A model generated the notes under the pieces. The model saw nothing but the letters and a program-made list of their open reading frames with translations. It did not search any database and had not been told where the DNA came from. DNA of 27,511 nt from positions 1,032,275 to 1,059,785 of the forward strand of contig NMRA01000069.1 in the NCBI GenBank assembly GCA_002633005.1, given 5' to 3'. The position numbers and the translations under genes are program-made. Positions 22,801-27,511 of this stretch are shown here, in pieces (the stretch's first letter is position 1; each line of letters starts with the position of its first letter). Origin of the DNA: Phoronis australis. Its lineage: Eukaryota > Phoronida > Phoronidae.

Positions 22801-25800
22801 AAGAATTAAATCACCGTACGCAGAGAACGAATTCAGATGTTAAAGCCAAAAATAACCCAATATAATAACCCACTGTTTACTTAGAAAAACATGAGCCTCC
22901 TCACTGTTTAAAGAAAAAAAACACTCACATAAATCATTCTCAGCTACACAAATATTCTAAATACCAACTGAAGATTATAAAGGACCATCGAAAATGTCCA
23001 GCTTTGGTCAGCTAGGACACATCACACCTCAGAAACAGACGATAGTATTCATATGAAACTCTCTGACACTATTCTCACAAAAGATGTCGGGAACATTTAA
23101 AAAGTTCCACTTCTGCATTGAGGGGCTATCAAAAGTAGGTTCTTTATTATTTGTTCATGAAAAAAGTTGCACAAAACAAATGAAATGATATTTTAGAAAA
23201 AGCCAACAGCTTTAATTTTTTTATCTCATCTTGAAGATTTATATGCAGCTGTTTTGCTATACTGCTAAATTTTACGAACAAGACAAGGTCATGTGACCCA
23301 AGTAAAGACAGACTGGCGAAAAGTCAAACTTTCCGCTTTCAGAAAATATATACTTTAACTGGTTTAAATTCTAGTTTTTTAGATATTTTGCGAAGTACAC
23401 AGACTGGTCAACAAGGCCCTGCACAATAAGCTCTGACCTAGCAACGTAGTCACAATAAGCTCTTTTGAGACCCTCAGCTTTTGAAAAAGTAACGCATCAC
23501 AGCATCGGTTGTCAAAAAAGACCACCGCCAAGTATGGTATGTTTGGCCTGATCAGCTACTTTCATTGGCAACAGCCCTTCATTAAAAACAAAAAGCCCCC
23601 TGCTATAACTACTGTCACATGACCCAAAGACATAAATCATGAAGAAATTACCTGCAGTGTATGACCATTGGTATGTCTATATTACTTCGGTACTCTTTCA
23701 TAAGGGTAATCATATCAAAAATGGGAGTGAACGTAGTGGGAACGCCATGGTCCGGCCACGCGTTGTAGTGGAACTGAAACACTGTACGCGATTCACCACC
23801 CGAAGAGACATGTAAGATCCTCAGGACAAAGTCACTGGAGATGTGCTTTTCTTGCTCCTGAAAAAATGAATAGTTTTGTGTATTGAATAGCACCAGAGAC
23901 AGTTCCTTATCACTCCCTAATTAAAGTGTTTGAAACCACCAATTTCACATACAAAAACACTAAAAAACACCCCCAACAGTCAATCAGCTGTCAAATTAGA
24001 GAACCCAAAGACACTATCTGACAATATGTAAATTAGATGATCTCAAGTTACAAGCAGAAATGGGACAAACAATCAGAGCATTAGATATTCTTCATGGCGC
24101 TTAGTGTGAAAAGTTATCAGATATTGCTCCCTGTTTTCCCATCATGGTTTATGGTAAAATAAGGAATGTCATGGCATTGTCTTTGTCGTGGGTGTGACAG
24201 CTCAGTAGGTGACCACGCTGTGGCTCTTTTCATTTTCCAGATGAACATGAAAAAGCACGGACACAACAAAAGTTTTGTGCAAGAAACTCCCATGTTGGTG
24301 GACATGACACACTGGCGATAGGTACATACATCTGTGGAGCTAAGAAACTTTCAGTTAAAGTGGCTCTTTTGATTTTCTCGTTTTTGGGGTATTGAATTCA
24401 CAGTTATGATATGTGGTGCCTTAAAGGCAGGTAAATAAGGAACGAAAGCAATTAAGTGGTGGGTTTTTTAAATGCAAATTATGAACAAGGCTGCATTTCA
24501 TAGATGCAAAAATTTTGCGAAAAAGCAAGACCACGCAAAATCATGCATGTGAAAAGAGAGTGTCTCTGGAGAATGCTCGGAATCTCACTAGCTCAGTGCA
24601 GTATATGGCAGCCACTGATGTAATTAGTCAATGGAATAGGAATGTTGAATTACGTCGTACATTTCAGTGATTCCATTCTGCAAGTGAAAATTTTTCACCG
24701 TAAGTGTTATTCAAACAATTGTCTTGGGTTGACAGAACAAAGCATCGGTTTTGCAACTGCGCACATTTTTTTCAAAATGTGTCACAATACAAGAATGATA
24801 AAAATAATGCCCATACCCAAACAAATCCTCCAGAGTCTTGACTATTAAATAAAATGTGCCATGGTTTTCATGTATAAGTGATAAGTTGAAAGTGCTGATA
24901 AATTTTGCGGTGTTTACCCACAATGCTGCACATCCTTCTGACAATTGTTCAGCCTCATTTTCAGGTTACTGGTGATCCATTAATTAATAATAACAATATT
25001 TGGTATTTGATCGCAGAATAACAGGAAATTTAAGACAAAACAGACATATCCGAGTGTATTTAGATTTTGAGAATGGGTACAACAGCACACCCGGGATTCT
25101 CCGATGGTACTGATGAGTACATATTTGGTGCTAAAATCGACATGATTAGTAGGTTACTTATTTCAGCGAGAATTGAAATGGGAGTACGGTTCAAGAGTTT
25201 TGGTATTGATATTGGTGACTTTTTTGCAATCTGACAGAATGGAAATGAGTTTGCTTTATGAACTCATAAAGGCACACTTGGTGCCTGTTCGTAAACACAG
25301 TATATGCGCGATAATGCAAGACATCGCTCAGCCTGCGATACCACTAACTTTAATAACAAGATTATTGCATCTACGCAACTCACCCTTGTACCAATTTTCT
25401 TTCGAAGAAGCCAAAAGAAACTGCACACAGTCAAAAAACTCAATGCACAAATAAAAGTCAAATACAAACCAGTTCCACAGTGATGTCACCAAACATTTTC
25501 CTCTCATCTGGGCCCGCCCAGTACCTCTGACATTTGTGCTGAAAAATTATTAAATTTCTTGCTAAGAAACGGGCAAAACAGGGCAGTAAAAATGCTTCGT
25601 GCACAATTTTGGTTGATCATACGATTATGCGTTAGTGATGCTATGAATCATCATTTATTATAACCAGCCTGATGAATAACAATGAGCTAAATGAGGTCAT
25701 TTAGGTCACAGTGATAAATGATCAACAGTATGGTACCAGTCTGGTCATTGTTCATATCACCGTTCATGGAAATCATTAGTTCAGTGAACAATTACAGTGT

Positions 25801-27511
25801 ATCATTGCTCAGTGATACGGAACCATTGATCATGTTGAAAAGGATATGATGTGATATAAATGATTTCACATACTCTATGATTTTTATGAATGTTATGGTA
25901 TGCAATAAACGGTTGAATTTTTATCAACCATTCATATCATATACCATTCATGAGAATTCATAGATTGAAATGGGTGTGATTTCATACAAAAATAATTTGT
26001 ATAAATGTGTAATTCTCAAACGGGCATAGAAAATGTATATCACAAAATTTTTAAGTCTGGTCAGCTAACCGTCTGCTCAGCTAACCGTTTGCTAACTGTG
26101 CTGAAGGTCAAGGGTTCGAGTCTCAGTTGGGGCAGAAATCTTTTCAGACTTACACATCATTAGATCCCATGATGTGGCCACAGGTGGCGTGCTGATCAGA
26201 CTTAGAAATGTTTGTGATAAAAATAATTTATGGTCAACCAAAATTACCTATGTAGCGCACTAGATCAATCAAAAACTATTAAAAATAAGATGAAGGTAAA
26301 ACAAAAGAATGATGACCTCAAATACAGGAGATAAACTCCACCAAGCTTGCGGCACAGCTCTTGGCTTAAGAACAACAACAGAACAGAAAGAGAATGGATG
26401 CCCAGATCTAGAGACAGGCATTATCATGAATTCACAAGAGACTGACTCTATTAGTAATATCAGTAACTATACAATCATGAGGCAGTCCTTGATAACTTTT
26501 AAACCTGCTATGAACTTTCGATTTAAATCATTTAATTTGCCATAATAAAACTGGTCACAACTTGTTCCTTATTCTGACAGGAAGTGGATTCTAGGCTTGG
26601 AAAGTGCTTTCAGTTCCTTATTGCTCGAGAATATACTCCGCATAGAATGACCTGCATAAACAAGCCAATCAAATGACCCGCATAAATACGCCAATCTGAT
26701 GAGCCAGGTCACGCACAACAACAACCTGTCAGTACATTCCGAGTCCGGAAATCACCTCTGATTTGAGTAAAGAACAAGGTGAGACCAATTTCAAGTTAGT
26801 AGAGGACAAAAATTATAGAAGCTTAATTAAAAGAGTGAATCTAGCATCAGTGCTTGACATGCGTGCAAGAACAAATGCTGCCAATAACCACATCCCAAAA
26901 TACCACAGTGTCATGGTATTTAAAAAACCCACAATGCTGTGTACCAGTACAGCACTTAATGCCAAACTGCTGTAACAGTTGTGCTTCAAATCGGTAAATA
27001 GCAGGCTGTTGTCTTTTGCACAATGTGTAGTACGTCAAGTATTTTTGGGCAACATAATTCATTTTCATTGTTTCACACCTATGGGTCAGAAGTTATTGAA
27101 TTGCTAGATACATGCCAATGGCACAATACTTGTTTATTTATGGTCAAATTTTCTAATCAAAGTTGATTGTACCCCACTGAATCCTGTCTTTACCCAATGT
27201 GTAAAGTTCTCATGTAACAGGTGTAGTACACAACAAAATAATGAGACAAAATGACATGCTATGCTCCATTAAGAAAACTCAGCGTGTTAGAATCCCGAGT
27301 CAAGATCACTGAGCGTGAGACAAAATCAACGTCACAGAGAAGTTGGAACGATGAGCAACAACACGACAGGATAGGAATAATGGAGTTTTGTTTATTTATT
27401 TTATTTTTGATGTGCACTGTATCTGTTGAGTAACACAATTTGTCCATCATTTATGCAGCAATCAAAGTAATGGGGTGTACGAACCTTCCCCATCTCGTAT
27501 TCTTTACACGC
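13563..27511 (-). CDS. PTPN12-like: PEST-family protein tyrosine phosphatase (PTPN12-like), 3' part of gene, nine coding exons
   Basis: Cytoplasmic tyrosine phosphatase that, in the vertebrate family, dephosphorylates adhesion and cytoskeletal scaffold proteins recruited through its Pro-rich tail. Joining 27511-27485, 25538-25470, 23857-23652, 22658-22514, 20170-20063, 19626-18190, 17501-17268, 15408-15303 and 14698-14616 (or 13645-13563) keeps one frame across all introns and gives 804 residues plus a stop. All junctions are GT-AG. Order of landmarks: KCQRYW, WPDHGVP, the [11 protein letters not shown]-loop, VQAAEQY Q-loop, a tail of about 600 residues, [10 protein letters not shown], and the C-terminal [14 protein letters not shown] motif. 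Human PTPN12 is about 780 residues in all, so with the missing 5' part this protein is longer, mainly in the tail. Which PEST paralogue it corresponds to cannot be decided; an invertebrate single orthologue of PTPN12/18/22 is most likely. The N-terminal exons lie outside the window. Confidence 0.95.
13881..13881. other. Ambiguous base (N) at duplication junction
   Basis: The only N in the window falls exactly between the two tandem blocks. This marks a join made by an assembler rather than continuous sequence. Confidence 0.9.
13882..14933. repeat. Tandem duplication block 2 (1052 bp)
   Basis: Second copy of 12830-13880, same orientation. It begins immediately after the single N and ends at the T-run at about 14933, where unique intron sequence starts. 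Differences from block 1 are scattered over coding and non-coding positions, as expected for two alleles or a recent duplication. Confidence 0.95.
14616..14698 (-). CDS. PTPN12-like: PTPN12-like terminal coding exon, copy 2 (proximal)
   Basis: An 83-nt coding part after acceptor CTTTTCAG. GT completes Ser, then [15 protein letters not shown]...KW and SYTAGF before TAG at 14618-14616. This is the C-terminal homology motif of PEST phosphatases (GFGNRxxKPKGPRxPPSEW). It differs from the other copy by one residue, Lys for Arg in GP(K/R)K, the less family-like state. It is nearest to the upstream exon, so a splicing machinery would meet it first. It lies in the second of two ~1.05-kb tandem blocks. 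Confidence 0.85.
15303..15408 (-). CDS. PTPN12-like: PTPN12-like penultimate coding exon
   Basis: A 106-nt exon, phase 0 at the start and one leftover base at the end, between TTCTTCATTAG and ATCA|GTAAGT. It begins [14 protein letters not shown] and ends GSSVADI plus the first base of a Ser codon. The end fits the PEST C-terminus: ADI-SLGFGTR across the intron parallels TDIGFGNR of PTPN12. No open frame longer than the exon is visible here; it is called from splice sites and frame continuity on both sides. Confidence 0.82.
15409..17267 (-). other. Phosphatase intron
   Basis: Contains dispersed repeat copy A and a small hairpin GGTATC...GATACC at 16381-16399. The minus-strand 80-codon frame at 16272-16514 shows no family motif and would break the phase-0 join of the flanking exons unless flanked by splice sites I cannot see. 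Confidence 0.7.
16605..16880. repeat. Diverged dispersed repeat, copy A
   Basis: Same-strand resemblance to about 23110-23430: TTCATGAAAAAAATTACATA against TTCATGAAAAAAGTTGCACA, then GTTTTGCTAT, a GACA-GGTCA phrase, and GATATTTGGCTAAGTAGCAC against GATATTTTGCGAAGTACACA, in the same order. Family unknown; identity is low, so it is old. Confidence 0.45.
17268..17501 (-). CDS. PTPN12-like: PTPN12-like coding exon: [10 protein letters not shown] motif
   Basis: Seventy-eight codons, phase 0, acceptor CATTATAG, donor CAG|GTATGT. Begins [19 protein letters not shown], aligned by eye with the SPPPLPERTPESF segment of PTPN12 and PTPN22; in PTPN22 this Pro-rich motif binds the Csk SH3 domain. An acidic stretch follows ([11 protein letters not shown]), then a short direct repeat (SHHSN twice, about 17364-17394) and a basic end ([11 protein letters not shown]). 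Partner binding is inference only. Confidence 0.9.
18190..19626 (-). CDS. PTPN12-like: PTPN12-like large coding exon: disordered Pro/Ser/Thr-rich tail
   Basis: A 1437-nt exon of 479 codons, phase 0 both ends; acceptor TTTGTTTCAG, donor AGG|GTGAGC. It follows GSSNQ and begins [11 protein letters not shown]. The open frame runs three codons upstream and nine downstream of the exon, and those extensions are intronic. Composition is typical of the regulatory tail: an acidic PEST-like stretch near residues 20-36 of the exon ([12 protein letters not shown]), two related Pro-rich SH3-ligand candidates ([11 protein letters not shown] about residue 67, [11 protein letters not shown] about residue 107), a basic kinase-type site (ERRKFSL), and tyrosines in SH2-ligand-like settings ([21 protein letters not shown]). 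No folded domain is visible. Roles of these motifs are inferred from the family. Confidence 0.94.
20063..20170 (-). CDS. PTPN12-like: PTPN12-like coding exon: last helix of the PTP domain
   Basis: Thirty-six codons, phase 0 both ends, between TTGCCATTTCAG and [27 protein letters not shown] corresponds to the C-terminal helix of PEST-type PTP domains (EQYELVHRAIAQLFEKQL in PTPN12). The segment then continues through [15 protein letters not shown], which starts the linker into the tail. Confidence 0.93.
20249..20336. repeat. Two-copy direct repeat, 58-bp period
   Basis: TATTTTAGTCATGTCCAAAG and TATTTAGGTCATGTCTAAAG, each followed by a related CA(G/T)G-ATAT-AAAC segment, with a GCCCCTGTAGGGGGC hairpin between them (about 20291-20305). 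Likely a remnant of another small element in the same intron. Confidence 0.6.
20980..20994. repeat. Perfect 6-bp hairpin at left end of element
   Basis: CAACGC-GGA-GCGTTG lies 6 bp inside the left border of the 1500-bp element. Both ends of the element therefore carry subterminal hairpins, although of different sequence. Confidence 0.5.
21349..22290. repeat. Tandem repeat, ~145-bp monomers in a ~440-bp higher-order unit
   Basis: The CCACTAGnGGC core recurs near 21354, 21378, 21523, 21685, 21829, 21975, 22123 and 22267; apart from a 24-bp local duplication at the first pair, spacing is about 144-163 bp. Units alternate in type, so the segments starting near 21390 and 21842 match each other over about 440 bp (shared CACCGGTAGTCGGATCC, GATCCTGC-AACGGTTT-GGAGATACAGCCAT). 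Confidence 0.85.
22381..22426. repeat. GGAC tetranucleotide run and GC-rich inverted repeat
   Basis: GGACGCCGGGCGGACGCCGCCC is followed by six GGAC units. It is part of the right end of the 20974-22473 element and markedly GC-rich against its surroundings. Confidence 0.8.
22443..22470. repeat. Near-perfect 28-bp palindrome at element end
   Basis: TGCGTCCACATAT and ATATGTGGGCGCA pair with one G-T-type mismatch and a 2-nt centre. It lies 3 bp inside the right border of the 1500-bp element, where a terminal hairpin would be expected. Confidence 0.75.
22514..22658 (-). CDS. PTPN12-like: PTPN12-like coding exon: P-loop arginine and Q-loop
   Basis: The leading C completes AGC (Ser) of the P-loop; the exon then reads [16 protein letters not shown], giving [10 protein letters not shown] across the intron with the transition-state arginine. 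It ends [12 protein letters not shown] before GCG|GTATGG. VQ followed by EQY in the next exon is the Q-loop (VQTKEQY in PTPN12). Acceptor is TTTCTTTCAG. The inserted repeat element in the downstream intron ends only about 40 nt from this donor. Confidence 0.96.
22659..23651 (-). other. Phosphatase intron splitting the P-loop
   Basis: A 993-nt intron with phase 2 directly after the catalytic Cys codon. It holds dispersed repeat copy B and no other gene. Confidence 0.85.
23110..23430. repeat. Diverged dispersed repeat, copy B
   Basis: Partner of the segment at about 16605-16880, same orientation, with landmarks in the same order. It lies in the intron upstream of the P-loop arginine exon. No coding sequence. 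Confidence 0.45.
23652..23857 (-). CDS. PTPN12-like: PTPN12-like coding exon: WPD loop and catalytic cysteine
   Basis: Starts GAG CAA GAA after TTTTTTCAG and ends CAC TGC AG before GTAATT, so the third base of the next codon comes from the following exon (phase 2). It encodes [14 protein letters not shown], in which WPD carries the general-acid aspartate, then [10 protein letters not shown] and MVIHC. The cysteine codon at 23656-23654 is the catalytic nucleophile of HCxxGxxR. The P-loop is split by the intron immediately after the cysteine codon. All catalytic residues expected in this segment are present, so an active enzyme is predicted. Confidence 0.96.
23858..25469 (-). other. Phosphatase intron
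   Basis: A 1612-nt intron. No repeat or gene recognised; the short frames here are not conserved-looking. Confidence 0.75.
25470..25538 (-). CDS. PTPN12-like: PTPN12-like coding exon: HKCQRYW segment of the PTP domain
   Basis: Twenty-three codons between a TTTTTCAG acceptor and a CTG|GTTTGT donor, phase 0 at both ends. The product begins HKCQRYW and ends GDITVEL. The KCxRYW motif is a conserved core segment of classical PTP domains, and the strand after it leads into the next exon's FVLRILHV. Too short to stand as an open frame alone; assigned by motif, splice sites and frame continuity. Confidence 0.9.
25886..25951. repeat. Imperfect palindrome, may extend to about 25840-25995
   Basis: ATGAATGTTATGGTATGCAAT...GGTTGA pairs with TCAACC...ATTCATATCATATACCATTCAT around an 8-nt centre at about 25918. 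Weaker complementarity continues outward (CTATGA with TCATAG, GTGTGATTTCAT with ATGTGAT). A foldback element relic inside a phosphatase intron. Confidence 0.55.
26038..26219. mobile_element. 182-bp inverted-repeat element containing a tRNA-like segment
   Basis: The ends match over about 28 bp: TATCACAAAATTTTTAAGTC at the left and, read on the other strand, TATCACAAACATTTCTAAGTC at the right, both continuing to TG(G/A)TCAGC. Between them is a stretch with a pol III B-box-like GGGTTCGAGTC. No clear target-site duplication. The combination of inverted ends and tRNA-derived sequence is unusual. Confidence 0.55.
26060..26134 (+). repeat. tRNA-derived (SINE-like) segment
   Basis: CAGCTAACCGT occurs twice (about 26062 and 26078), followed by GAAGGTCAAGGGTTCGAGTC and TTGGGGCA. 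The phrase GGTTCGAGTC fits the internal B box of tRNA promoters, and the GAAGGTC...GGGGCA ending is common in tRNA-derived SINEs. A complete cloverleaf with acceptor stem cannot be drawn, so this is not called as a functional tRNA. Confidence 0.5.
26647..26698. repeat. 26-bp tandem repeat, two copies plus start of a third
   Basis: ATGACCTGCATAAACAAGCC and ATGACCCGCATAAATACGCC, each followed by AATC(A/T)(A/G), lie back to back; ATGAGCC begins a third. Intronic and probably neutral. Confidence 0.7.
27485..27511 (-). CDS. PTPN12-like: PTPN12-like coding exon, 5' end cut by window edge (ACKEYEMGK)
   Basis: The nine visible codons read ACKEYEMGK, matching the PTP-domain segment before KC-x-RYW (ACREFEMGR in PTPN12). 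The exon ends in AAG and is followed by a GT donor (GTTCGT) at 27484-27483, phase 0. The frame joins exactly to the next exon's HKCQRYW. The beginning of this exon and the N-terminal catalytic exons are beyond the window. Confidence 0.88.

Larger units (their letters stand above)
25539..27484 (-). other. Phosphatase intron
   Basis: A 1946-nt intron carrying the palindrome at 25886-25951, the tRNA-like element at 26038-26219 and the 26-bp tandem repeat. No exon was found between the flanking phase-0 exons. Confidence 0.75.

Noticed and set aside
26060-26134. Functional tRNA gene
   Set aside because: A B-box-like sequence is present but the acceptor stem and anticodon arm cannot be formed.

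Overview
The window is eukaryotic: an AT-rich metazoan sequence with one recognisable multi-exon gene on the minus strand, surrounded by non-coding DNA and transposon debris. The gene is a PEST-family non-receptor protein tyrosine phosphatase (PTPN12/PTP-PEST-like; PTPN18 and PTPN22 are the other vertebrate members). Its canonical GT-AG introns of about 0.4-2.3 kb, the roughly 2% divergence between two near-identical blocks, the small mobile-element remnants and a non-LTR retrotransposon fragment suggest a marine invertebrate. A deuterostome such as a hemichordate, echinoderm or cephalochordate is my guess, but the species cannot be fixed from sequence alone.

Layout. Positions 1-12.8 kb lie 3' of the phosphatase gene. 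I find no gene there that I can defend, only a decayed non-LTR retrotransposon C-terminal fragment (2438-2650, minus), a 140-bp terminal-inverted-repeat element (5599-5738), a long foldback (10165-10277), two short immunoglobulin-like peptide fragments on the minus strand (about 7.5 and 11.2 kb), and a few long open frames that may be chance. Positions 12830-14933 are a tandem pair of about 1.05-kb blocks with a single N exactly at the junction (13881). Each block carries the last coding exon of the phosphatase. Positions 13.5-27.5 kb hold the gene itself: nine coding exons (the last present twice) read from 27511 down to 13563. The first exon is cut by the window edge.

The in-window product is 804 residues. 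It has the second half of the PTP catalytic domain (KCxRYW, WPD loop, [11 protein letters not shown]-loop, Q-loop), a long disordered Pro/Ser/Thr-rich tail mostly encoded by one 1.4-kb exon, a PPxLPEKTP SH3-ligand-like motif, and the short C-terminal homology motif ([14 protein letters not shown]...W) diagnostic of the PEST subfamily. The missing N-terminal part of the catalytic domain lies beyond 27511.

The introns hold several repeats. There is a 1500-bp element made of ~145-bp tandem units with candidate 9-bp flanking duplications (20974-22473), a tRNA-like segment inside an inverted-repeat element (26038-26219), a long imperfect palindrome (25886-25951), and an old dispersed repeat shared by two introns. 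I see no CRISPR array, operon, rRNA or defence system. The most notable points are the duplicated terminal exon with its junction N (probably an unmerged haplotype overlap), the exact 20-nt match between the P-loop exon end and the last exon, and the 1500-bp satellite-like transposon.
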